A stretch of DNA of 5,491 bases, taken from the NCBI GenBank assembly GCA_900551185.1, contig URVF01000112.1:1-5491 (forward strand), read 5' to 3'. Within the stretch, counting starts at the first letter, position 1. Each line of letters opens with the position of its first letter. Below the pieces are notes generated by a model. The model was not told the DNA's origin. It saw only the letters and a list, made by a program, of their open reading frames with translations, and did no database searches. The DNA is from an uncultured Collinsella sp. GTDB lineage: Bacteria; Actinomycetota; Coriobacteriia; Coriobacteriales; Coriobacteriaceae. This document shows, piece after piece, positions 1 through 5,444 of the stretch. The position numbers and the translations under genes are program-made.

Positions 1-32
1 CTCCGCCCGCCGACCTCAAGGCCGTAAACGCA

Positions 33-83
33 GGGAATCCGAGGACGTTCCGGAGAGAAACCCCGTCACGCCCCCGGATTCCC
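33..83 (-). terminator. Inverted repeat after groEL, possible operon terminator
   Basis: GGGAATCCG at 33-41 pairs perfectly with CGGATTCCC at 75-83. After one mismatch, two more pairs follow (43-44 with 72-73). The loop is about 30 bases. The structure starts 26 bases past the groEL stop codon, where the end of the groES-groEL transcript is expected. It lacks a proper U-tract: the minus-strand bases after the stem read TGCGTTTACGG. It could be a weak or Rho-assisted terminator, or a 3' stabilising stem. The pairing is seen; the terminator role is inferred from position. I see no gene in 1-109. Confidence 0.4.
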
Positions 84-109
84 GGTGGGAGTTCTAGATC
101 TTGTCGGCC

Positions 110-1747
110 TTAGTACATACCGCCGCCCTGCTGACCAGCGGTGGCAGCAGCGATAGCGTCCTCAAGCTGAGTGTTCTTGGGCACATCGGAGACGGTGGCC
201 TCGGTGATGAGGATCAGGCTGGCGACAGAAGCAGCGTTCTGCAGGGTGACGCGGCTGACCTTGACGGGGTCGAGGACGCCCATCTTGATCATGTCGCCCC
301 ACTCGCCGTTGGCAGAGTTGAGACCCTGGCCGGCAGGCAGCTCGGCAACCTTGTCGACCACGACAGCGCCCTCAAAGCCAGCGTTCTTGGCGATGGTGGC
401 GACCGGAGCGGTCAGAGCCTTCTTGACGATGTCGACGCCGATCTTCTCCTCGGGGTCGTCGATCTCGACGGCGTCGAGCGCAGGAGCAGCGTCCATGAAG
501 GCGACGCCGCCGCCAGCGACGATGCCCTCCTCGACAGCAGCGCGGGTGGCCTGCAGGGCGTCCTCGACGCGGTGCTTGATCTCCTTGAGCTCGGACTCGG
601 TAGCAGCGCCGACCTTGATGACGGCAACGCCACCGGAGAGCTTGGCCAGGCGCTCCTGGAGCTTCTCGCGGTCGAAGTCAGAGGTGGTGTTCTCCATCTC
701 GCCCTTGATCTGAGCGATACGAGCGTCGATGGCCTCCTTGGAGCCAGCGCCGCCGACGACGACGGTGTTGTCCTTGGAGATGGTGACGGACTTAGCGGTA
801 CCGAGCATATCGGCGGTGATGTCAGCGACCTTCACGCCCAGCTCGTCCAGAGCGGCCTGACCACCGGTGAGGACGGCGATGTCCTCGAGGATGCGCTTGC
901 GGCGATCGCCGTAGCCCGGGGCCTTGACGGCGCAGACGTTGAGAGCGCCACGAATCTTGTTGAGGACCAGGGTCGGCAGAGCCTCGCCGTCGATGTCCTC
1001 AGCGATGATGAGCAGGCCACGGCCGGCGCGCTGGACAGCCTCGAGAACGGGCATGATGTCCTGAACGCTGGAAATCTTCTGGTCGGTGATGAGGATGTAC
1101 GGATCCTTCATCACGGCCTCCATGCGGTCGTTGTCCGTGACGAAGTAAGCAGAGACATAGCCCTTGTCGAACTGCATGCCCTCGACGGTGTCGATGGTAA
1201 TGTCGAACGTCTGGGAATCCTCGACGGTGATGACGCCGTCCTTGCCCACGACCTCCATGGCCTCGGCGATCTTCTCGCCAACCTCGGGGTCACCAGCGGA
1301 GATGGTGCCGACGGAAGCAATCTGCTCCTTGGTCTCGACCGGCTTGGCCTGCTTCTTCATCTCGGCGACAGCGGCGTTTACAGCCTTGTCGATGCCGCGA
1401 CGGATGGCCAGCGGGTTGGCGCCGGCGGCGACGTTGCGCAGACCGTCGTTGACGATAGCCTGAGCGAGCAGGGTTGCGGTGGTGGTGCCGTCACCCACGG
1501 TGTCGTTGGTCTTGGTAGCGACCTCCTTCACCAGCTGAGCGCCCATGTTCTCGATGTTGTCCTCGAGCTCGATCTCCTTAGCGACGGAAACGCCGTCGTT
1601 GGTGATGGTCGGGGCACCGAACGTGCGCTGCAGAGCGACGTAACGGCCCTTGGGGCCCATGGTGACGGTAACGGCGTCGGCCAGAGTGTTGACGCCCTTG
1701 GCAAGCTTAGCGCGGGCATCGGTGTTGAACGTAATGTTCTTTGCCAT
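110..1747 (-). CDS. groEL: GroEL, 60 kDa chaperonin (Cpn60/Hsp60)
   Basis: This 545-residue protein is full length for the family. It is the ATP-driven cytosolic chaperonin that forms double seven-membered rings and folds proteins under the GroES lid. The equatorial domain shows GPKGR at 31-35, the ATP-loop TNDG with Asp51, and VGDGTTTATLL at 84-94 with Asp86. The second equatorial half has RVEDAL with Asp396, equivalent to the catalytic Asp398 of E. coli, and the family signature AAVEEGIVAGGG at 403-414. The apical domain lies at roughly 190-375. The tail is short, ending QQGGGMY in place of a long run of GGM repeats. Position 36 is Tyr in GPKGRYVAL, where many family members have Asn. GGAGG at 1758-1762 sits 10 bases before the ATG and supports the start; the stop is TAA. 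It follows groES by 96 bases on the same strand and is probably cotranscribed with it. The identification is essentially certain. Confidence 0.98.
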   Translation of the reverse strand: MAKNITFNTDARAKLAKGVNTLADAVTVTMGPKGRYVALQRTFGAPTITNDGVSVAKEIELEDNIENMGAQLVKEVATKTNDTVGDGTTTATLLAQAIVNDGLRNVAAGANPLAIRRGIDKAVNAAVAEMKKQAKPVETKEQIASVGTISAGDPEVGEKIAEAMEVVGKDGVITVEDSQTFDITIDTVEGMQFDKGYVSAYFVTDNDRMEAVMKDPYILITDQKISSVQDIMPVLEAVQRAGRGLLIIAEDIDGEALPTLVLNKIRGALNVCAVKAPGYGDRRKRILEDIAVLTGGQAALDELGVKVADITADMLGTAKSVTISKDNTVVVGGAGSKEAIDARIAQIKGEMENTTSDFDREKLQERLAKLSGGVAVIKVGAATESELKEIKHRVEDALQATRAAVEEGIVAGGGVAFMDAAPALDAVEIDDPEEKIGVDIVKKALTAPVATIAKNAGFEGAVVVDKVAELPAGQGLNSANGEWGDMIKMGVLDPVKVSRVTLQNAASVASLILITEATVSDVPKNTQLEDAIAAATAGQQGGGMY

Positions 1748-1773
1748 GGTAGGTAATCCTCCAAAAGAAATGT

Positions 1774-1813
1774 GACTCGCGTCGCCGTTTCCGAGTCTTA
1801 TACGGCGGACGCG
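1774..1813 (-). promoter_or_regulatory. groES-groEL intercistronic alternative hairpins
   Basis: Two stems share bases in the 96-base gap between groES and groEL. One pairs 1778-1788 (CGCGTCGCCGT) with 1802-1813 (ACGGCGGACGCG): 11 base pairs with a single bulge and a 13-base loop. The other pairs GACTCG at 1774-1779 with CGAGTC at 1792-1797. They cannot form together. The structures lie 11 bases upstream of the groEL ribosome binding site (1758-1762) and downstream of the groES stop. Such a stem could act as a processing or stability element that sets the GroES to GroEL ratio. The pairing is seen directly; any regulatory role is inference. Confidence 0.45.
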
Positions 1814-1843
1814 TTCAAAGACGAATCAGAGATTCTGACGAGA

Positions 1844-2137
1844 CTAGGCCTCGACGACGGCGTAGATGTCGTCGGCGCGCATCAGCAGATACTTCTCGCC
1901 GTCGACCTTGACCTCGTTGCCACCGAACTTACCGTAGATGACAACGTCGCCGACCTGAACGTCCATGGGGATGCGCTCGCCCTTGTCGTTGACCTTACCG
2001 GCGCCAACGGCAACGATGGTGCCGCGCTGCGGCTTCTCCTGAGCGTTGCTGGCGATATACAGACCAGAAGCGGTCTTCTGCTCGGCCTCGTCGGGCTTGA
2101 CCAGAACACGATCTGCAAGCGGCTTCAAAGACGACAT
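1844..2137 (-). CDS. groES: GroES, 10 kDa co-chaperonin (Cpn10/Hsp10)
   Basis: This 97-residue protein has the usual length of the family. It forms the heptameric lid that caps GroEL in the cytosol. The N-terminal LKPLADRVLVKP matches the conserved start of the family. EAEQKTASGLYI at about 18-29 is the mobile loop that docks on GroEL, and the NDKGERIP stretch corresponds to the roof loop. The VGDVVIYGKFGGNEV segment and the C-terminal LLMRADDIYAVVEA complete the beta barrel. I chose the ATG at 2137 because AAAGGAGG (2146-2153) lies 8 bases upstream and the protein then begins MSSLKPLADRV. An in-frame ATG at 2170 would add 11 unrelated residues and lies inside a hairpin loop upstream of the Shine-Dalgarno. 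The stop is TAG. It is the first gene of the operon, ahead of groEL. The identification is essentially certain. Confidence 0.98.
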   Translation of the reverse strand: MSSLKPLADRVLVKPDEAEQKTASGLYIASNAQEKPQRGTIVAVGAGKVNDKGERIPMDVQVGDVVIYGKFGGNEVKVDGEKYLLMRADDIYAVVEA

Positions 2138-2145
2138 GCTTGTTT

Positions 2146-2153
2146 CCTCCTTT
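2146..2153 (-). promoter_or_regulatory. Strong Shine-Dalgarno of groES
   Basis: The minus strand reads AAAGGAGG here, a near-perfect anti-16S match. It lies 8 bases upstream of the ATG at 2137. It decides between two in-frame ATG codons in favour of the shorter, 97-residue GroES. Confidence 0.85.
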
Positions 2154-2158
2154 GTGGG

Positions 2159-2179
2159 CCGCGCGGTCATGCCGCGCGG
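2159..2179 (-). promoter_or_regulatory. GC-rich hairpin in the groES 5' leader
   Basis: CCGCGCGG at 2159-2166 and CCGCGCGG at 2172-2179 form a perfect 8-bp stem, all G-C pairs, with a 5-base loop (CATGA on the mRNA). It ends only 5 bases before the Shine-Dalgarno. The loop carries an in-frame ATG (2170) that would otherwise extend groES by 11 codons. Because the stem does not include the Shine-Dalgarno itself, it is not a simple masking thermometer. A 5' mRNA stabiliser, or a shield for the decoy start, fits better. The structure is seen; its role is inferred. Confidence 0.55.
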
Positions 2180-2229
2180 GTTAACCCTTTTTGTTTGCGT
2201 ACGCGTTGAATGGTACCCACGAATGGCGG

Positions 2230-2265
2230 GTTATACAACACAGAGTCAAAAAATCTTATTTTTTG
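2230..2265 (-). promoter_or_regulatory. Candidate groES promoter with AT-rich palindrome
   Basis: The minus strand has TATAAC (2230-2235), a good -10 hexamer about 90 bases upstream of the groES start. No good -35 hexamer sits at 16-18 bases from it; TTGACT is present at 2244-2249 but only 8 bases away. The expected -35 area is occupied by a perfect palindrome, CAAAAAAT (2247-2254), CTT, ATTTTTTG (2258-2265). It extends imperfectly outward, with five more positions holding four pairs if a G-U is counted. The palindrome could be an operator or an UP-like element. Neither CIRCE (TTAGCACTC-N9-GAGTGCTAA) nor HAIR (CTTGAGT-N7-ACTCAAG) is found upstream of groES. The promoter call is inferred from the -10 and its position. 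Confidence 0.4.
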
Positions 2266-2274
2266 GCACTTAGA

Positions 2275-2485
2275 TTTTCTGAATGCCGGGGGATAACTTA
2301 GCAGTGGCTCCCGTGTGGCGCCGGAGGGGCGGGGCATAAGGTTTCCTGCTCGGGCAGTCCTGCTCGCACGAAGGCCACATTAAGTGGCCTTCGGCTCGTG
2401 CGGAACTCGCGATAAACCTTATGACCCGCCCCTCCGGCGCCACACGGGAGCTGAGTCAACGTTATCGGGCCCGGTATTCAGAAAA
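2275..2485. repeat. Long fold-back (palindromic) element, about 211 bp
   Basis: The core arms are 2307-2344 and 2414-2451: 27 perfect pairs, one G/A mismatch at 2334/2424, then 10 more perfect pairs. Outer arms continue in the same register beyond a symmetric 9-base internal loop: 2292-2297 with 2461-2466, then 2275-2290 with 2470-2485 (shifted by two bases, all paired apart from one G/T). The apex contains a second hairpin: AAGGCCAC (2371-2378) with GTGGCCTT (2384-2391), and GCACG (2366-2370) with CGTGC (2397-2401) across a CGGCT bulge. A small CTGC-TCGG-GCAG stem at 2346-2357 makes the tip branched. No reading frame and no clear flanking target duplication were seen. It could be a MITE or REP-like non-autonomous repeat, a structured RNA, or a two-way transcription barrier between groES and the hydrolase genes. 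Confidence 0.85.
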
Positions 2486-2541
2486 GTCAGTGCAGCAAAA
2501 TGGCGATGCGGGTAGCGACATAGACATGATTTTCGCTGCGC

Positions 2542-2574
2542 GCACGGGTCCCCTGGGGAGCACCGTGCATTTTT
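2542..2574 (+). terminator. Plus-strand terminator-like hairpin
   Basis: GCACGG (2542-2547) pairs with CCGTGC (2563-2568), and TCCC (2549-2552) with GGGA (2556-2559) around a CTG loop, with a one-versus-three base internal bulge. ATTTTT follows directly at 2569-2574, the layout of an intrinsic terminator reading left to right. No plus-strand gene precedes it, so it would have to end an antisense or non-coding transcript coming from the fold-back side. The U-tract and right arm also form part of the 26-base repeated motif, so the terminator appearance may be incidental. Confidence 0.4.
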
Positions 2575-2588
2575 GGGAGTATTCAGCA
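2563..2588 (-). repeat. 26-base intergenic motif, copy A
   Basis: Read on the minus strand this is TGCTGAATACTCC, then CAAAAA, then TGCACGG. It matches copy B at 2775-2800 in 20 of 26 positions. All differences fall in the central six bases, where this copy has CAAAAA and copy B has GTTTTT. The two copies are in inverted orientation, with 186 bases between them. The function is unknown. Confidence 0.75.
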
Positions 2589-2774
2589 AGCTAGGACGGC
2601 TGCATACGCGCCGGACATACCTTATTGGTCCCAAGAACGCCTTCAGCGGGCGGTTTTGGTCGGTGGGCAGACCCCGTTGGGACAAATGGGCGTACTTCGC
2701 GCCGTACCGGAGCCCAAAATGACGTCAATCTCCGCAACGTTACTCAGCCGCAGCGGCACCGGCAGAGCTCGTGG

Positions 2775-2800
2775 TGCTGAATACTCCGTTTTTTGCACGG
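2775..2800 (+). repeat. 26-base intergenic motif, copy B
   Basis: The plus strand reads TGCTGAATACTCC, GTTTTT, TGCACGG. The flanks are identical to copy A over 13 and 7 bases, while the central six bases are effectively swapped between an A-tract and a T-tract. Upstream, GCACC (2757-2761 region) can pair with GGTGC (2773-2777), and the following T-tract gives a weak terminator-like look. The function is unknown. Confidence 0.75.
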
Positions 2801-2846
2801 CACGGGCGGGGGTACATCAGGATCAGGAAGAACATCCCAGCCTTTT

Positions 2847-2874
2847 TATGCAATCTGTAATGGGAAGTATGCAA
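2847..2874. repeat. TATGCAA direct repeat, two helical turns apart
   Basis: TATGCAA occurs at 2847-2853 and again at 2868-2874, with starts 21 bases apart, which is two turns of B-DNA. On the minus strand each reads TTGCATA, and an A/T-rich run adjoins the first. The layout resembles paired binding sites for a dimeric regulator, or a coincidental promoter-like stretch. No gene start lies within 100 bases on either strand, so no target is obvious. Confidence 0.3.
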
Positions 2875-2934
2875 AACACCAAGAGACAGCATTGCTGATG
2901 TCCAAATTGAGCGCACGAGGCAGCAGCACCTCAA

Positions 2935-3034
2935 CCCCGCGCCCAAATCCAGCAGAGCGGGGACGCTCCTAACGAACCCCCATCGGCAAACAAATCCGGC
3001 TCGAGCGCCATCCCAAAATAGACTGCCCGAGCCG
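2935..3034 (-). terminator. Hairpins after the amidohydrolase, possible terminator region
   Basis: CGGCTCG (2997-3003) pairs with CGAGCCG (3028-3034) over seven G-C-rich pairs with a 24-base loop. On the minus strand it is followed by the T-rich GATTTGTTTG. It begins 23 bases past the amidohydrolase stop codon. Further on, CCCCGC (2935-2940) can pair with GCGGGG (2957-2962), competing with GAGCG (2955-2959) and CGCTC (2964-2968). The first stem is the better terminator candidate, but the loop is long and the T-run is interrupted. Confidence 0.4.
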
Positions 3035-3057
3035 CGTTTAACGGTGCGGTATGAACG

Positions 3058-4695
3058 TCAGCGCTCGTAAATCAAGTTGCCTGCCAGGTAGGTGGCCTGA
3101 ACCTTAGTGGCCTGGAGCTCTTGGGGGTCAACGGTGAGCGGGTTTTGGTCCAGGACTACCAGGTCGGCATACTTGCCGGGCTCCAAGCTGCCGAGGTTTT
3201 GCTCGTCGCCCGCTGCATAGGCACTGCCCAGGGTGTAGTTGCGCAGGGCTGTTGCTGCATCGATGCGCTCGCTCGGTAACCAGCCGCCCTCGGGCCAGTG
3301 GCTGCGAGGGTCTTGGCGCGTGATGGCCGTGTAGAGCACGTTCATGCTGGTAACGGCCGTGATGGGGCTGTCGGTACCGAAGGCTTGGCGAATGCCGCGC
3401 TGCTTATAGGTCGCAAACGGCCACATGATGCGGCTGCGCTCCAGGCCCAGATCGCGCTCCGGTCCACCCGGGTCGAGTGTAATGTGACAGGGCTGGCTCG
3501 AGGCAACGACGTTAAGCTTGCGTAGACGATCGATGTCCTCGGGCAAGAGGTTCTCCAGATGCTCGAGCGTGTTATGACCGTGCTGGGGCAGGCCGTACAG
3601 TTCGGCGGCCTCCTCAAAGATATCGAGCGCGGCATGGATGGCACCGTCGCCGATGACGTGAATACGCACAGTGTGGCCACGCTCCGCAGCCGCCAGAACC
3701 AGCTTACGCATGCGCTCAGCCGGGACCGTCAGACGGCCCTGGTCGCCCGGGAAGCGCGGGTTGGTATAGGGCTCGGTGAGATATGCCGTGTGTTCGCTCG
3801 ACACACCGTCGAAAAACTGTTTAAAGCCTGGCGCCGAGAGCAGCGCGTTGTTTGCGTAGCGAGTCTGGAGTTCTTCCAAGCGCGATTGGTCATCCAGCAG
3901 TGTGGGGAACAGATGGGCGCGGATGCCCAGCTTGCCGGCGGCTTGCAGCTTGTCGTAAACATCGTCGCGAATAAAGTCACAGCCCGGCATGGGCATGAGC
4001 GACATATCGCAGATCGAGGTGATGCCCTGCTCGGCCATACGCCTCATTTGATCGGCGTAAGCGCTTGCGATGCGATCTTCGCCCAGCCACTCAAGGCAGC
4101 GCGGTAGCAGCTGCATGGCAGCCGCCTCGTGAGCAATGCCCGTGAGCTCGCCGTTTGCGTCCTTGTCGTAGCTGCCGCCCGCTGGTGGCTCGCTGTCGCA
4201 CGTGACACCGAGCGCCTCGAGCGCGCAGCTGTTGAGCCAAAGCGTGTGCCCGTCGCCCGAATACATAACGCAGGGACGATCGGGGAATGCCGCATCGAGC
4301 GACGCCTTGGTAGGATGCTCGGGCGGGTCCCAACGGTAGTCGCGCCAGCCCTGCGTCACAACCCAAGCGTCATCGGGCAGGTCCTTGGAAAACTCGAGCG
4401 CGTGCTGCACCAGCGCAGCCTCGGACGTGCCCATATCCATGAGCATGTACGGCGAGGAACCGACCGAGGTATGAAAGAAGTGCAGATGAGCGTCATGGAA
4501 ACCGGGGCAGACAAACTGCTCGCCGTAATCGATAACCGGCGTGGCGGCAGAAGCGGCGGCGATCACGTCATCGGGCGCACCGACTGCGACGATACGGTCG
4601 CCTGCGATGGCAATCGCCAGCTCGCGGGCGGTATCGATGCCGTCTTGCGCGGTAAAGACGTTCTTGGAGCGGATAATCCGATCGATATGTTGCAT
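3058..4695 (-). CDS. YtcJ-like metal-dependent amidohydrolase (Amidohydro_3 family)
   Basis: This 545-residue cytosolic protein is of typical length for the YtcJ branch of the amidohydrolase superfamily. Members are TIM-barrel hydrolases of amide, imide or ester bonds; the substrate here cannot be read from the sequence. The N-terminal beta-sandwich start (IIRSKNVFTAQDG) leads to GFHDAHLHF with metal-type His70 and His72. A conserved Lys is at 292 in FKQFFDG, His346 lies in RIHVIGDGAI, His379 in NTLEHLE, and Asp442 in FGTDSP. The C-terminal return to the sandwich shows the typical LGSLEPGKYADLVVLDQNPL at 501-520. No signal peptide is seen. Three ATGs (4707, 4701, 4695) are in frame. I prefer 4695 because GGGGA at 4701-4705 sits 5 bases ahead of it; 4707 has no clear Shine-Dalgarno. 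The open frame upstream of 4707 runs antisense through the neighbouring gene and is spurious. It is divergent from the M20 gene. Confidence 0.9.
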   Translation of the reverse strand: MQHIDRIIRSKNVFTAQDGIDTARELAIAIAGDRIVAVGAPDDVIAAASAATPVIDYGEQFVCPGFHDAHLHFFHTSVGSSPYMLMDMGTSEAALVQHALEFSKDLPDDAWVVTQGWRDYRWDPPEHPTKASLDAAFPDRPCVMYSGDGHTLWLNSCALEALGVTCDSEPPAGGSYDKDANGELTGIAHEAAAMQLLPRCLEWLGEDRIASAYADQMRRMAEQGITSICDMSLMPMPGCDFIRDDVYDKLQAAGKLGIRAHLFPTLLDDQSRLEELQTRYANNALLSAPGFKQFFDGVSSEHTAYLTEPYTNPRFPGDQGRLTVPAERMRKLVLAAAERGHTVRIHVIGDGAIHAALDIFEEAAELYGLPQHGHNTLEHLENLLPEDIDRLRKLNVVASSQPCHITLDPGGPERDLGLERSRIMWPFATYKQRGIRQAFGTDSPITAVTSMNVLYTAITRQDPRSHWPEGGWLPSERIDAATALRNYTLGSAYAAGDEQNLGSLEPGKYADLVVLDQNPLTVDPQELQATKVQATYLAGNLIYER

Positions 4696-4782
4696 GGGCA
4701 TCCCCATCTCTGGCAGGAAATTCAACACCCCCGAGTGTACTCCCCCGCCCTTGTAACAAAACCCCAAGCGGCAAACGGCAAC

Positions 4783-4812
4783 TTTACCAGCCCTAGCGGC
4801 AGGTGGCATACT
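4783..4812 (+). promoter_or_regulatory. Candidate promoter of the M20 hydrolase gene
   Basis: TTTACC (4783-4788) and CATACT (4807-4812) are separated by 18 bases, each matching four of six consensus positions. They lie about 50 bases upstream of the ATG at 4864. The rest of the 168-base divergent gap holds the small palindromes TTGTAACAA (4751-4759) and GAGT-GT-ACTC (4733-4742), which could be operators for either gene. I see no convincing minus-strand promoter. All of this is inferred from weak matches. Confidence 0.35.
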
Positions 4813-4863
4813 GGAGAGAGCCTGTACGATTTTGCGATCAACCCAGCAAGGAGCAAATCGACC

Positions 4864-5444
4864 ATGACGAAGACCAAGGCACAGCAGATTATGGCGGCGA
4901 CCGAGGCTCGCGCGGCTGACGACGTCACCGCAGCCATCAAAGATATCGCTACCGAGTTTGAACCATATATCATCAAGCAGCGCCGGCACTTCCATAAGCA
5001 CCCGGAGCTGAGCCTTGCCGAGGAGCGCACGACCTCCGACATCGCCAACCAGCTCGACGCCATGAATATCCCCTACGAGCGTCCCCTTAAGACGGGCCTT
5101 GTGGCGACCCTTCGCGGCACCGCGCCCGACGCCTATCGCGAGGACGGCACGCCACGCCGCCGCATCCTGCTGCGCGCTGACATCGACGCCCTGCCCGTCA
5201 CCGAGCAGACCGGCGAGGAGTTCGCCAGCGTCAACGAGGGCTGCATGCACGCCTGCGGCCACGACTGCCATATCGCCATGATGCTCGGAACGCTGCAAAT
5301 CCTGCGCCATATGACCGACGACATCCACGGCGAAGTCCGCATCGTATTCCAGCCCAGCGAGGAAAACGGCCAGGGCGCTAAGCTCATGATCGGCACGGGT
5401 GTGCTCGACGGCGTCGATGGCGCCTACGCCGCGCACATCTGGAG
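4864..5444 (+). CDS. M20-family amidohydrolase/aminoacylase, 3'-truncated by contig end
   Basis: Only the first 193-194 codons are genomic; complete family members have about 380-430 residues, so roughly half is present. The family comprises di-zinc peptidases and aminoacylases (hippurate hydrolase, aminobenzoyl-glutamate hydrolase and relatives) that release an acyl group from an amino acid. Visible marks are HKHPELSLAEE at 44-54, RADIDALPV at 104-112 with Asp106 and Asp108, the metal-binding MHACGHDCHIAMMLG at 128-142 with Cys131 and His133, the catalytic-type PSEE at 164-167, and AHIWS with His191 at the break. The Cys in MHACGHD places it in the HipO/AbgB/IAA-amino-acid hydrolase branch. 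AAGGAG (4848-4853) lies 10 bases before the ATG. From 5445 the frame runs into sequencing adapter, and the apparent C-terminus CLLYTSPSPRD is an artefact. It is divergent from the YtcJ-like gene. The substrate is unknown. Confidence 0.92.

Larger units (their letters stand above)
2486..3057. other. Gene-free intergenic stretch between fold-back and amidohydrolase
   Basis: No reading frame here combines a ribosome binding site, recognisable protein motifs and plausible codon use; short frames on both strands of about 70-90 codons look accidental. No tRNA, rRNA or CRISPR array was seen. The stretch holds two inverted copies of a 26-base motif, a plus-strand terminator-like hairpin, a TATGCAA direct repeat, and hairpins near the 3' end of the downstream minus-strand gene. 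An unrecognised small RNA cannot be excluded. Confidence 0.6.

Noticed and set aside
101..1756. 551-codon open frame on the plus strand, antisense to all of groEL
   Set aside because: GroEL on the other strand is unmistakable. The long antisense frame follows from biased GC-rich codon use that avoids complementary stop codons; its translation is low-complexity (rich in D, G, L, V) with no known motifs.
2241..2273. CIRCE operator (HrcA site)
   Set aside because: GAGTC and GGCACTTAG fragments recall CIRCE halves, but the sequence, orientation and 9-base spacing do not match TTAGCACTC-N9-GAGTGCTAA.
2275..2485. CRISPR array or simple intrinsic terminator
   Set aside because: There is one inverted pair, not regularly spaced direct repeats, and the stem is far longer than a terminator with no U-tract beside the core arms.
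2419..2685. 88-codon minus-strand frame
   Set aside because: It runs through half of the fold-back stem and motif copy A; Cys/Arg-rich translation without motifs and no Shine-Dalgarno.
2656..2898. 80-codon plus-strand frame in the intergenic region
   Set aside because: No ribosome binding site, no recognisable motif, it contains the 26-base repeat and the TATGCAA repeat, and its composition looks non-coding.
4129..4863. Upstream extension of the M20 frame on the plus strand
   Set aside because: It overlaps the YtcJ-like gene in antisense. A good Shine-Dalgarno lies before the ATG at 4864 and the family homology begins shortly after it.
4708..5436. Upstream extension of the YtcJ-like frame to 792 residues
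   Set aside because: The extension runs antisense through the M20 gene and its translation has no amidohydrolase features; the family starts near IIRSKNVFTAQDG just after the ATG at 4695.
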